The notes under the pieces are model-generated. The model did not search any database and was not told the origin of the DNA. It was given only the letters and a program-made list of their open reading frames with translations. This document shows, in pieces, positions 41,258 to 48,786 of a DNA stretch of 48,786 nt (position 1 is the first letter of the stretch; each line of letters opens with the position of its first letter). Origin of the DNA: Pantoea sp. Cy-639 (GTDB taxonomy: Bacteria; Pseudomonadota; Gammaproteobacteria; Pseudomonadales; Pseudomonadaceae); assembly GCF_011752525.1 (NCBI RefSeq), contig NZ_VWXI01000023.1, positions 1-48,786 of the forward strand. The letters run 5' to 3'. Position numbers and translations under genes: made by a program.

Positions 41258-41904
41258 CAGGAGAGGTGCTGGTGCAAGCGAAAGTCTATGTGGTCGACGA
41301 TGATCCGGGCATGCTCGACTCGACGGTCTGGTTGCTGGAGTCGGTGGGCTTGCAGGCATTGCCGTTCAGCGCCGGGCAGGCGTTTCTCGATGCTGGCGTG
41401 GACGACGGGCCGGCATGCGTGCTGCTCGACGTGCGCATGCCTGGGCTTGGCGGGTTGGCGGTGCAGCAGGCGCTGCGCGAGCGCGGCTCGTCGATCCCGG
41501 TGATCTTCGTCAGTGCCCATGCCGATGTGCCGATCGTGGTACGGGCGTTCAAGGGCGGGGCCTGTGATTTCATCGAGAAACCCTACAGCGACCAGTTGCT
41601 GCTCGACAGCGTGCAGGCGGCGTTGAGCCGGGCAGGCCAGGCGCAGGCCGGCGGCAGTGAGCTGGCGCAGGTCCGGGCGCGGGTGGAGCGCCTGACGCCA
41701 CGGGAGCGCGATGTGTTCATTCCACTGGTGCAAGGGCTGGGCAACCGGGAAATTGCCGAGCGCTTGGGGGTCAGCGTGAAGACGGTCGATCTGTACCGCG
41801 GGCGGGTGATGCGGCGCATGGCGGCGGGCAGCCTGGCCGAGCTGGTGGGAATGGCGATCGCCTGTGGCGAGGTGCAGGCGTTGGGGTTGCACGCGCGGGG
41901 GTGA
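41254..41904 (+). CDS. FixJ-type (LuxR HTH) response regulator
   Basis: A 216-residue regulator. The receiver carries VYVVDDDPGMLDS and the acceptor Asp59 in VLLDVRMPG, with Lys in DFIEKPYSDQLLL. The LuxR-type helix-turn-helix (about 155-210) includes LTPRERDVFIPLVQGLGNRE and LGVSVKTVDLYRGRVMRRM. ATG 41254 overlaps the kinase stop by four bases. Expected to activate the divergent ligase-dehydrogenase operon when phosphorylated. Confidence 0.92.
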   Translation: MTGEVLVQAKVYVVDDDPGMLDSTVWLLESVGLQALPFSAGQAFLDAGVDDGPACVLLDVRMPGLGGLAVQQALRERGSSIPVIFVSAHADVPIVVRAFKGGACDFIEKPYSDQLLLDSVQAALSRAGQAQAGGSELAQVRARVERLTPRERDVFIPLVQGLGNREIAERLGVSVKTVDLYRGRVMRRMAAGSLAELVGMAIACGEVQALGLHARG

Positions 41905-41959
41905 GCGCTGTCACAGACGGTGGTTGCATGAAAATTCTGTTAGCTGGCTAATCAAGGCT

Positions 41960-41988
41960 TTGACAATCACTGCCTAGGCAGTAATATT
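41960..41988 (+). promoter_or_regulatory. Promoter with MarR operator palindrome
   Basis: TTGACA (41960-41965) is followed by a 17-base spacer and AATATT (41983-41988). The perfect palindrome ACTGCCTAGGCAGT (41969-41982) fills the spacer, so a bound MarR dimer would block RNA polymerase. Confidence 0.65.
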
Positions 41989-42016
41989 TTCATACAATTG
42001 TCCGAGCAGACGCCCA

Positions 42017-42490
42017 ATGTCCCATTTCACTCCGGAAAACTTCCAGACCTGCACCATTGGCATGCTGCTCGGTCGCGCCGCGCTCCTGAAGGACCGCATC
42101 CTCGACTGGCACCTGGAGGCCGACGGGGTCACCGCCGCCCAGTTCAAGGTGCTGATCATCGCCTCCCAGTACCAGGTCGACAGCCCGGCCGAGCTGTGCC
42201 GCTACCTCGGCCTGGACAGCGGCTCGATGACCCGCATGCTCGATCGCCTCGAGCAGAAGGGCCTGATCCTGCGCAACCGTTGCCCCGAGGATCGCCGCCA
42301 GGTGCGCATGGCCCTTACCGCCGAAGGGCAGCGCCTGACCGAGCGCCTGCCCCAGGTCGGCGCAGCGGCGATGAACGAACTGGTCGGCGTGCTGCAACCC
42401 GAGGAGCTCAAGACCCTCGAAGGCCTGTTGGCCAAGGTCCTGCTCAGCGCCGGCGACCCTCTGACGATCCGCCGCTTCGGCGATCGTTGA
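42017..42490 (+). CDS. MarR-family repressor of the efflux operon
   Basis: A 157-residue winged-helix regulator. The helix-turn-helix contains SPAELCRYLGLDSGSMTRML, and the wing is LRNRCPEDRRQVRMALTAEG. The position as first gene before an EmrAB-type pump, with a palindrome in the promoter, indicates a MprA/EmrR-like repressor that releases DNA on binding a drug or phenolic compound. The ribosome binding site is weak (GAGCAG). Gap to the next gene is 30 bases. Confidence 0.92.
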   Translation: MSHFTPENFQTCTIGMLLGRAALLKDRILDWHLEADGVTAAQFKVLIIASQYQVDSPAELCRYLGLDSGSMTRMLDRLEQKGLILRNRCPEDRRQVRMALTAEGQRLTERLPQVGAAAMNELVGVLQPEELKTLEGLLAKVLLSAGDPLTIRRFGDR

Positions 42491-42520
42491 TCCCTGTCAC
42501 GCATTCTCCAAGGTATTGTC

Positions 42521-43714
42521 ATGGCCACTCCCGCCGACACCTCCACCCCAGCCGCCGCGCCCGACAGCACGGGCAAGCGCAAGACCTGGCTGCTGGCCCT
42601 GCTGCTGATCCTGCTTCTCGCCGGCGCGGGCACCTGGGCCTGGTACAGCCTGGTCGGGCGCTGGCATGAAAGCACCGACGACGCCTACGTCAACGGCAAC
42701 GTGGTCGAGATCACCCCCCTGGTGACCGGCACCGTCATCAGCATCGGCGCCGACGACGGCGACCTGGTGCAGGCTGGCCAGGTGCTGTTGCAGTTCGACC
42801 CGGCCGACAGCGAAGTCGCCCTGCAGGCCGCCGAGGCCAAGCTGGCGCGTACCGTGCGCCAGGTGCGCGGGCTGTACAGCAACGTCGATTCGCTCAAGGC
42901 CCAGCTGGACACCCGCCAGGCCGAACTGCAGAAGGCCCAGCAGAACTACAACCGGCGCAAGGTACTGGCCGACAGCGGCGCCATCGCCCAGGAAGAGATC
43001 TCCCATGCCCGCGATGACCTGGCCGTGGCTGTGGCCGCGGTCAACAGCGCCCGCCAGCAGTTGGCCACCAGCACCGCGCTGGTCGACGACACCGTGGTGT
43101 CCTCGCACCCTGAGGTGATGGCCGCCGCCGCCGAACTGCGCCAGGCCTACCTCGACCATGCCCGCACCACCCTGGTGGCGCCGGTCACCGGCTACGTCGC
43201 CAAGCGCACCGTGCAGCTGGGCCAGCGCTTGCAGCCGGGTACCGCGACCATGGCGGTGATCCCGCTGGACGAGGTGTGGATCGACGCCAACTTCAAGGAA
43301 ACCCAACTGCGCGACATGCGCATCGGCCAGCCGGTGGAAATCACCGCCGACCTGTACGGTGGCGAAGTGAAGTACAACGGCACCGTCGACAGCCTCGGTG
43401 CCGGTACCGGCAGCGCCTTTGCCCTGCTGCCGGCGCAGAACGCCACCGGCAACTGGATCAAGATCGTCCAGCGGGTGCCGGTGCGTATCCACCTCAACCC
43501 TGAGCAGCTCAAGGAGCACCCGCTGCGCATCGGCCTGTCCACCCTCGCCGAGGTCGATCTGCACGACCAGAGCGGCCCGACCCTGGCCCAGCAGCCACCG
43601 CAGCAGGCCAGCTATACCACCCAGGTGTATGACCGCCAGTTGGTCGAAGCCGACAACCTGATCACCCAGCTGATCCACCAGAACAGCGCCACCGGCAAGA
43701 CGGCCCAGCGATGA
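42521..43714 (+). CDS. EmrA-type membrane fusion (periplasmic adaptor) protein
   Basis: A 397-residue HlyD/EmrA-family adaptor. One membrane helix (about 22-44) is followed by ESTDDAYVNGNVVEITPLVT, the classical EmrA start of the lipoyl/barrel-sandwich domain. A coiled-coil hairpin covers about 100-200, and RTTLVAPVTGYVAKRTVQLG closes the lipoyl domain. ATG 42521 has AAGG upstream. Links the inner-membrane EmrB pump to an outer-membrane channel encoded elsewhere; no TolC-like gene follows. Confidence 0.93.
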   Translation: MATPADTSTPAAAPDSTGKRKTWLLALLLILLLAGAGTWAWYSLVGRWHESTDDAYVNGNVVEITPLVTGTVISIGADDGDLVQAGQVLLQFDPADSEVALQAAEAKLARTVRQVRGLYSNVDSLKAQLDTRQAELQKAQQNYNRRKVLADSGAIAQEEISHARDDLAVAVAAVNSARQQLATSTALVDDTVVSSHPEVMAAAAELRQAYLDHARTTLVAPVTGYVAKRTVQLGQRLQPGTATMAVIPLDEVWIDANFKETQLRDMRIGQPVEITADLYGGEVKYNGTVDSLGAGTGSAFALLPAQNATGNWIKIVQRVPVRIHLNPEQLKEHPLRIGLSTLAEVDLHDQSGPTLAQQPPQQASYTTQVYDRQLVEADNLITQLIHQNSATGKTAQR

Positions 43715-45246
43715 GCCAGTCGGCCCCCGCCCAGTTCACCCCGCCGAGCCTGTTGCTGACCACCATCGGCCTGTCCCTGGCGACCTTCATGCAGGTGCTC
43801 GACACCACCATCGCCAACGTGGCGCTGCCGACCATTTCCGGCAACCTGGGGGTGAGCTACGAGCAGGGCACCTGGGTGATCACCTCGTTCGCCGTGAGCA
43901 ACGCCATCGCCTTGCCGCTGACCGGCTGGCTGAGCCGGCGCTTCGGCGAGGTGAAGCTGTTCATCTGGGCCACGTTGCTGTTCGTGCTGGCCTCGTTCCT
44001 GTGCGGGGTCGCCCAGTCGATGCCCGAGCTGGTGGGCTTTCGCGTGCTCCAGGGGGTGGTCGCCGGGCCGTTGTACCCGATGACCCAGACCCTGCTGATC
44101 GCCGTGTACCCCCCGGCGAAGCGGGGCATGGCCCTGGCGCTGCTGGCGATGGTCACGGTGGTGGCGCCGATTGCCGGGCCTATTCTTGGCGGCTGGATCA
44201 CCGACAGCTACAGCTGGCCGTGGATCTTCTTCATCAACGTGCCGATCGGCTTGTTCGCCGCCGCGGTGGTGCGCCAGCAGATGCGCGCGCGGCCGGTGGT
44301 CACCAGCCGCCAGCCGATGGACTACGTCGGCCTGTTGACGCTGATCGTCGGTGTCGGCGCGTTGCAGGTGGTGCTGGACAAAGGCAACGACCTGGATTGG
44401 TTCGAGTCCTCGTTCATCGTCACCGGTACGCTGATTTCCGTGGTGTTCCTGGCGATCTTCATCATCTGGGAGCTGACCGATCGGCATCCGGTGGTCAACC
44501 TGCGGTTGTTCGTGCACCGTAATTTCCGTATCGGCACGATGGTGCTGGTGGGCGGCTACGCCGGGTTCTTCGGCATCAACCTGATCCTGCCCCAGTGGCT
44601 GCAGACGCAGATGGGCTACACGGCGACCTGGGCTGGCCTGGCGGTGGCGCCGATCGGCCTGCTGCCGGTGCTGATGTCACCCTTCGTCGGCAAGTACGCG
44701 CACCGTTTCGACCTGCGCCTGCTGGCCGGGCTGGCCTTCCTGGCGATCGGCACCAGTTGCTACATGCGCGCTGGCTTCACCAACGAGGTGGACTTCACCC
44801 ATATCGCCCTGGTGCAGTTGTTCATGGGTATTGGCGTGGCGCTGTTCTTCATGCCGACCCTGAGCATCCTGCTCTCGGACCTGCCGCCGCACCAGATCGC
44901 CGATGGCTCGGGGCTGGCGACCTTCCTGCGCACCCTGGGCGGCAGTTTCGCGGCATCGCTGACCACCTGGATCTGGATCCGCCGGGCCGACCAGCACCAT
45001 GCCTACCTGAGCGAACACATCAGCACCTTCGACCCGGCCACCCGGCATGCCCTGGAGCAGTTGGGCGGGGCCGGCCCGCAGGGCTACGCCAAGCTCGAGC
45101 AGGTCCTCAACAGCCAGGCGTACATGATGTCGACGGTGGACTACTTCACCCTGCTGACCTGGGTGTTCGCCGGGTTGATCCTGCTGGTCTGGCTGGCCAA
45201 GCCACCGTTCACCGCCAAGGCCGCCCCAGCCTCGGCCGGGCACTGA
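43711..45246 (+). CDS. EmrB-type MFS multidrug efflux protein (DHA2 family)
   Basis: A 511-residue, 14-helix drug:proton antiporter. Motif C-like and DHA2 signatures: LATFMQVLDTTIANVALPTI in helix 1, WLSRRFGEVKLF in loop 2-3, and APIAGPILGGWITDSYSWPW in helix 5. ATG 43711 overlaps the adaptor's stop (ATGA). Works with the EmrA-type adaptor to export hydrophobic compounds. Convergent with the second NCS1 permease. Confidence 0.93.
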   Translation: MSQSAPAQFTPPSLLLTTIGLSLATFMQVLDTTIANVALPTISGNLGVSYEQGTWVITSFAVSNAIALPLTGWLSRRFGEVKLFIWATLLFVLASFLCGVAQSMPELVGFRVLQGVVAGPLYPMTQTLLIAVYPPAKRGMALALLAMVTVVAPIAGPILGGWITDSYSWPWIFFINVPIGLFAAAVVRQQMRARPVVTSRQPMDYVGLLTLIVGVGALQVVLDKGNDLDWFESSFIVTGTLISVVFLAIFIIWELTDRHPVVNLRLFVHRNFRIGTMVLVGGYAGFFGINLILPQWLQTQMGYTATWAGLAVAPIGLLPVLMSPFVGKYAHRFDLRLLAGLAFLAIGTSCYMRAGFTNEVDFTHIALVQLFMGIGVALFFMPTLSILLSDLPPHQIADGSGLATFLRTLGGSFAASLTTWIWIRRADQHHAYLSEHISTFDPATRHALEQLGGAGPQGYAKLEQVLNSQAYMMSTVDYFTLLTWVFAGLILLVWLAKPPFTAKAAPASAGH

Positions 45247-45259
45247 GCCCGCGCGGGGC

Positions 45260-46672
45260 TCAGGCCCCGGCCGCCAGTCTGGCGCTGGCCTGGCGGCGAC
45301 GGTACAGGCTGTCGCGGCTGGCCAGCCAGGCGTACAGCGGCGAGGTCACCGCCAACCCCACCAGCCACGACAGGTCGGCGCCATTGATGTGCGCCGACAC
45401 CGGGCCGACATACAGCGGCGTGTTCATGAACGGCACCTGCACCACGATGCCCACCGCATAGGCCAGCAGGGCCTGCGGGTTGTAGCGGCCATAGATGCCG
45501 CCATCGACCTTGAAGATCGAGGCGATGTCGTAGTCGCCCTTGTGGATGACGTAGAAATCGATCAGGTTGATGGCCGTCCAGGGCACCAGCACCACCAGCA
45601 GCACCAGGACCATGTCGACGAAGTGGCCGATGAAGTCGGCCGAGGCGCACACCGCCACCACGCAGCAGGCGGCCAGTACCAGCAGCGACAGCACCGCGCG
45701 GCTCCTGGCCGTGGGGATCCAGCGGTAGGCGAAGGTCTGCACCAGGGTGATGATCGACAGTACCGCGCCATACAGGTTCAGGGCGTTGTGGCTGATCACG
45801 CTGAGCAGGAACAGCACCAGCATCAGCGGACCGATGGCGCCGGTGGCCAGCTTGACCGCGTCCATGGTGTCCATCCCCGCCGGGATCGCCAGTACCGCCA
45901 CCGCGCCGAAGATGAACGACAGGCTCGAACCCAGGGCCGAGCCCAGGTAGGTGGTCCAGAAGGTCGACGACACCTTGACGTCGGCCGGCAGGTAGCGCGA
46001 GTAGTCCGACACGTAGGGGGCGAAGGCGATCTGCCACAGCGCCGCCAACGACACGGTGGCCAGCCAGCCGGCGAGGTTGAAGCTGCCGCGGGTGAGGAAG
46101 TCGTTGCTCTGCACATGGCTGAAGATGTAGCCGAAGCCGACCACGATGCCGATGCCCAGCACCCAGGTGCCGATGCGGTTGAGCACATGGATGAAGCGGT
46201 AGCCGATGATGCCGATGATCCCCGAGCCCAGCGCGCCGACGACGATGCCCACCGGCACGGGCACGGCGTCGACCACGCCATGCAGCGACTTGCCGGCCAG
46301 GACGATGTTGGAGGCGAAGAAGCCGACGTACATCACTCCGGCGATCACCACCACCAGCAGCGCGCCGAGCGAGCCGAACTGGGCGCGGCTCTGGATCATC
46401 TGCGGGATGCCCATCTGTGGCCCCTGGGCCGAGTGCAGGGCCATCAGCACGCCGCCGAGCAGGTGCCCGACCAGGATGGCGACGATGCCCCACACCAGGT
46501 TGAGGTGGAACAGCTGGACGCCCAGCGCGCCGGTGACGATGGGCAGCGGCGCGATGTTGCCGCCGAACCACAGGGTGAACAGGTCCCTTACCTTTCCATG
46601 GCGGTCTTGCGGCGGCACATAGCCGATCGTGTGTTTCTCGATGAGGGGTGCCGAGTTGGCTGCACGGGTCAT
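45260..46672 (-). CDS. NCS1-family permease (second copy)
   Basis: A 470-residue, 12-helix purine-cytosine permease family protein. It shares the opening signature EKHTIGYVPPQDRHGKVRDL and ALHSAQGPQMGIPQMIQSRA with the copy at 28.2 kb, so the two are paralogues. The start at 46670-46672 (MTRAANSAPLIEKH) has GGAG six bases upstream. Substrate not deducible. It follows the Lrp gene on the same strand after a 306-base gap. Confidence 0.87.
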   Translation of the reverse strand: MTRAANSAPLIEKHTIGYVPPQDRHGKVRDLFTLWFGGNIAPLPIVTGALGVQLFHLNLVWGIVAILVGHLLGGVLMALHSAQGPQMGIPQMIQSRAQFGSLGALLVVVIAGVMYVGFFASNIVLAGKSLHGVVDAVPVPVGIVVGALGSGIIGIIGYRFIHVLNRIGTWVLGIGIVVGFGYIFSHVQSNDFLTRGSFNLAGWLATVSLAALWQIAFAPYVSDYSRYLPADVKVSSTFWTTYLGSALGSSLSFIFGAVAVLAIPAGMDTMDAVKLATGAIGPLMLVLFLLSVISHNALNLYGAVLSIITLVQTFAYRWIPTARSRAVLSLLVLAACCVVAVCASADFIGHFVDMVLVLLVVLVPWTAINLIDFYVIHKGDYDIASIFKVDGGIYGRYNPQALLAYAVGIVVQVPFMNTPLYVGPVSAHINGADLSWLVGLAVTSPLYAWLASRDSLYRRRQASARLAAGA

Positions 46673-46978
46673 GACGGACTCCAAGGCAAGGTGGGGCGAG
46701 CGAAGCGGCCCAGGGGCGTGCCGGCAAGGGGCGACGCGTTCTTGTTGGAGGGATGATGCGGGGCGGGTGGAGGGCGGGAAATTAGTAAATATGTGTTCAG
46801 GAGCCTTAAAAAAACTAAGGCTGGCGGGGGCGGGACAAGGATGAGGTCCGTGGGGGCATCGCGCTCGATGCGCAAGTGATCGTAGTGTCGCCTGCTGCTC
46901 GAGCGTGCGTGCCGCTCGCTGCTTTCGGTGTCCGGCAGTTGCGCGACACTGTCGAACACCCTCCTGGGTGCAGCTTCC
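46673..46978. other. Intergenic region between the NCS1 permease and Lrp genes
   Basis: No gene is seen here. It contains AGCCTTA/TAAGGCT (46802-46808 and 46816-46822) around an A-rich loop, which could be an operator for the permease or a weak terminator of lrp. An AT-rich patch (about 46780-46800) probably holds the permease promoter on the minus strand. Confidence 0.45.
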
Positions 46979-47431
46979 TTACATCGGCAACAGGCGATCC
47001 TGGATCACTTCCTTCATCACCAGTGTCGAGCTCAGCCGTTTCACGTTAGGAATGCTGGTCAGTTGCTCGTCGTACAGTTTCTGGAATGCCGGCAGGTCCT
47101 TGGCAACCACGTGCAGCAGGTAGTCCGGGTCGCCGAACAGGCGCTGTGCTTCGACGATCTGCGCGATCTCGCCGAGCGCGGCCTCGAAGTCCGCCACTGG
47201 CTGGCGGGTGACCTCGCGCAGGGTGACGAACACCAGCGCGGCGAAGTTCAGCCCCAGGGCAGTGGGTGCCAGGCGCGCGTGGTAGCCGAGGATCGCGCCG
47301 GACTCCTCCAGTGCCTTGAGCCGACGGTGGCAGGGCGACAGGCTCAGGCCCACGCGGTCGGCCAGTTCGGTCACCGACAGGCGCCCGTCTTTTTGCAGTT
47401 CGGCAAGGATCTTGCGGTCGGTGCGGTCCAT
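46979..47431 (-). CDS. Lrp/AsnC-family regulator
   Basis: A 150-residue regulator. The N-terminal helix-turn-helix is DRTDRKILAELQKDGRLSVT and LADRVGLSLSPCHRRLKALE; the C-terminal RAM ligand domain has GDPDYLLHVVAKDLPAFQKL. Binds an amino acid and controls a target gene; here the divergent LysE-type exporter is the natural target, as in many Lrp-LysE pairs. ATG 47431 has GGAAG about ten bases upstream. Confidence 0.92.
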   Translation of the reverse strand: MDRTDRKILAELQKDGRLSVTELADRVGLSLSPCHRRLKALEESGAILGYHARLAPTALGLNFAALVFVTLREVTRQPVADFEAALGEIAQIVEAQRLFGDPDYLLHVVAKDLPAFQKLYDEQLTSIPNVKRLSSTLVMKEVIQDRLLPM

Positions 47432-47472
47432 GGAGGGAGAATCTTCCAGTAATTTGGCTGTGCTAAGGAATA

Positions 47473-47503
47473 TACGGAAGAAAATCCCCGCTTGATATCC
47501 GTA
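47473..47503. promoter_or_regulatory. Candidate Lrp operator in the lrp/lysE divergent region
   Basis: TACGGA (47473-47478) and TCCGTA (47498-47503) form an inverted repeat with a 19-base AT-rich interval, midway between the two start codons. Spacing is in the range of Lrp-type half sites. Confidence 0.4.
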
Positions 47504-47544
47504 ATCTTTCTTTCACCGAAACGTGTGTGAAAGGAACCATCGAA

Positions 47545-48159
47545 GTGGCCATGAGTGTATTGGCGGCGTTCTGGGCCGTCTCCTTCCTGTTCGTGATCAC
47601 CCCGGGTGCCGACTGGGCCTACGCGATCTCTGCCGGCATGCGCGGGCGTTGGGTAGTGTCGGCGGTGGCCGGGATGCTGTCCGGGCATTTTCTGGCCACC
47701 TTGATCGTCGCCGCCGGGGTCGGCAGCCTGATTGCCGGGCATCCGCTGGCATTGACTCTGCTGACCCTGGCCGGTTGCGTGTACCTGCTGTGGTTGGGCG
47801 GCAACCTGCTGCTCAAGCCGGCGGTGCCCGAGGCGGGGGATGCGGGTGAGGGCGACAGCGGTTCGCGCTGGGCGCTCAAGGGATTTTGCGTCAGCGGACT
47901 CAACCCCAAGGTGTTCCTGCTGTTCCTGGCGTTGCTGCCGCAGTTCACCGACCCGCAGTCGAGCTGGCCGCTGCCAGCGCAGATCCTGTTGCTGGGCTTG
48001 GTGCACCTGTGCAGTTCGCTGGTGATCTACCTGCTGGTGGGGTATGGCGCGAAGGCGGTGTTGCGTACCCGCCCGGCAGCGGCGAGGCTGGTCGGGCGGG
48101 TGTCGGGGGGGGTGATGATCGCGATTGCGCTGGGGTTGGTGGTGGGGCAGATGCGTTGA
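47545..48159 (+). CDS. LysE/RhtB-family amino-acid exporter
   Basis: A 204-residue exporter with about six helices. Family marks: FLFVITPGADWAYAISAGMR near the N-terminus and GFCVSGLNPKVFLLFLALLP in the middle. I chose GTG 47545, eight bases after GGAA; ATG 47551 is two codons later and too far from that site. Divergent from the Lrp-type regulator. Exports an unknown amino acid. Confidence 0.87.
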   Translation: MAMSVLAAFWAVSFLFVITPGADWAYAISAGMRGRWVVSAVAGMLSGHFLATLIVAAGVGSLIAGHPLALTLLTLAGCVYLLWLGGNLLLKPAVPEAGDAGEGDSGSRWALKGFCVSGLNPKVFLLFLALLPQFTDPQSSWPLPAQILLLGLVHLCSSLVIYLLVGYGAKAVLRTRPAAARLVGRVSGGVMIAIALGLVVGQMR

Positions 48160-48166
48160 GGGGAGC

Positions 48167-48622
48167 TCAGAGCCAAGTGGCATCCCAGTGCGAATACAAC
48201 CCAGCCCGCGATACCAACCCCGCCCTGATCGGGTTTGCCACGATATAGCGCGCCACTGTACGCACATCCTCATCGCGGCGTAGGGCTCGATCGTGAAAAC
48301 CCTGTTGCCAGAGAGGCCCTTGGCGCTGACACGCGCGGTTGATCAGAAAGGTGCTGCGGTATTTCAACTGCCGCATCAGGCTTGCCAGGCTGGCCTGGCG
48401 CAGTTCTACCAACCAGTGGAGGTGGTCGGGCATAAGCACCCAGGCAAGTGAGCATGCCTGGTCGGTCTCGTGGGCGATGCGCATTTGGCGGATGGTGATG
48501 CGGGCGGCTTGCAGGTCACGGAAGATCGGTTGACGGTTCCTGACTGATGTCGTCAGCAGATAGCGTTGACCCGATATGGAGAAACGGCCCCGGCGCAAGC
48601 GATGAGAGGAGGGGAAGTCCAT
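48167..48622 (-). CDS. REP-associated tyrosine transposase (RAYT)
   Basis: A 151-residue Y1 transposase of the TnpA_REP/RAYT group (IS200-like HUH fold). The metal-binding His pair is in LAWVLMPDHLHWLVEL, the catalytic Tyr in VARYIVANPIRAGLV. The opening SSHRLRRGRFSISGQRYLLT is also typical. It acts on REP sequences rather than on its own ends and is usually single-copy. The start at 48622 has GAGG eight bases upstream. A REP element matching those at 15.9-16.1 kb lies about 120 bases upstream. Confidence 0.92.
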   Translation of the reverse strand: MDFPSSHRLRRGRFSISGQRYLLTTSVRNRQPIFRDLQAARITIRQMRIAHETDQACSLAWVLMPDHLHWLVELRQASLASLMRQLKYRSTFLINRACQRQGPLWQQGFHDRALRRDEDVRTVARYIVANPIRAGLVSRAGLYSHWDATWL

Positions 48623-48722
48623 GTCGTCTTCCTCGGAAATGTGAATGCAGAGGGTAGAAGGTTGGCGTGCGCAGGAGAGGGCGAATGTGTGAGCCTTTTT
48701 GTCGAACCCACCTCGAGCATGC

Positions 48723-48762
48723 GAGCGCTTTGCGCTCGATCGCTGGCTTCGCCAGCTCCCAC
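48723..48762. repeat. REP element next to the RAYT gene
   Basis: A hairpin GAGCGC/GCGCTC (48723-48737) is followed by the REP core 48739-48762, starting ATCGCTGGCTTCGCCAGC and ending TCCCAC. It differs from 15918-15941 at one base of 24. CTCCCAC and GTGGGAG (48756-48762, 48771-48777) suggest a partner element beginning at the window edge. Confidence 0.75.
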
Positions 48763-48786
48763 AAGCACCTGTGGGAGGCTACAAGC

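Noticed and set aside
45389..46756. 455-codon plus-strand frame opposite the second NCS1 permease
   Set aside because: Histidine-, glutamine- and aspartate-rich mirror of a membrane protein; no plausible function.
46802..46822. AGCCTTA/TAAGGCT hairpin as an intrinsic terminator
   Set aside because: The A-rich tract is inside the loop and not after the stem, and it is over 150 bases from the lrp stop.
1..48786. CRISPR arrays, tRNA or rRNA genes, prophage or integrase genes
   Set aside because: No regularly spaced repeats, no tRNA-like cloverleaf with CCA context and no phage structural or integrase proteins were seen; the only mobility gene is the RAYT.

Overview
The window is a high-GC chromosomal segment that looks like a Pseudomonas of the putida group. 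Evidence: a glcDEFG glycolate oxidase operon with divergent glcC, an N-terminal dCache chemoreceptor behind a sigma-28 promoter, a chromosomal class C beta-lactamase, many small uncharacterised genes with good ribosome binding sites, and REP-type palindromes together with a REP-associated tyrosine transposase (RAYT). I saw no rRNA, tRNA, CRISPR array, prophage or conventional insertion sequence. Almost everything is intact and tightly packed; only the chemoreceptor at the left edge is cut by the window.

Layout. 1-7.2 kb: truncated chemoreceptor (-), a small unknown gene (+), a membrane protein (-), MetY O-acetylhomoserine sulfhydrylase (-), and a 1074-residue UPF1/DNA2-like SF1 helicase (-) preceded by a 54-residue gene. 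7.3-12.6 kb: a TauE/SafE exporter, then a thiolase / 3-hydroxyacyl-CoA dehydrogenase / TetR operon with a divergent AraC regulator, and an AhpD-like protein. 12.7-17.3 kb: a guanine-deaminase-like enzyme coupled to a CynX/NimT-type transporter, a MocR/PdxR regulator, a repeat-rich gap holding two REP copies, a small unknown gene and a flavin-reductase-like protein. 17.3-22.5 kb: glcG-F-E-D and glcC with two operator-like palindromes between them. 22.5-28.1 kb: a TerC/Alx-type membrane protein whose ribosome binding site can be sequestered in a hairpin, a small protein plus DUF3313-like lipoprotein, an OmpR/EnvZ-type two-component system and a convergent PstS-like/OmpA fusion. 28.2-33 kb: an NCS1 permease, an EamA exporter, a YbjQ-family protein, small genes, a group II truncated haemoglobin, and a gap full of hairpins. 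33-36.2 kb: AmpC beta-lactamase behind an AraC regulator, divergent from a bile acid:sodium symporter-family protein. 36.2-41.9 kb: DmdB/DmdC-like acyl-CoA ligase and acyl-CoA dehydrogenase, divergent from a PAS histidine kinase and FixJ-type regulator. 42-45.2 kb: MarR-EmrA-EmrB efflux operon. 45.3-48.8 kb: second NCS1 permease, Lrp regulator, divergent LysE exporter, and the RAYT with a REP element.

Functionally the window is mostly small nutrient-use and export modules, each beside its own regulator: glycolate oxidation (GlcC), acyl-CoA oxidation (TetR/AraC and PAS-FixJ), drug export (MarR), amino-acid export (Lrp) and an unassigned periplasmic two-component system. The least explained pieces are the hairpin-sequestered TerC leader, the structured gap at 32.8-33.1 kb, the PBP-OmpA fusion with its two-component system, the REP doublet containing a duplicated gene tail, and the helicase with its 54-residue neighbour.
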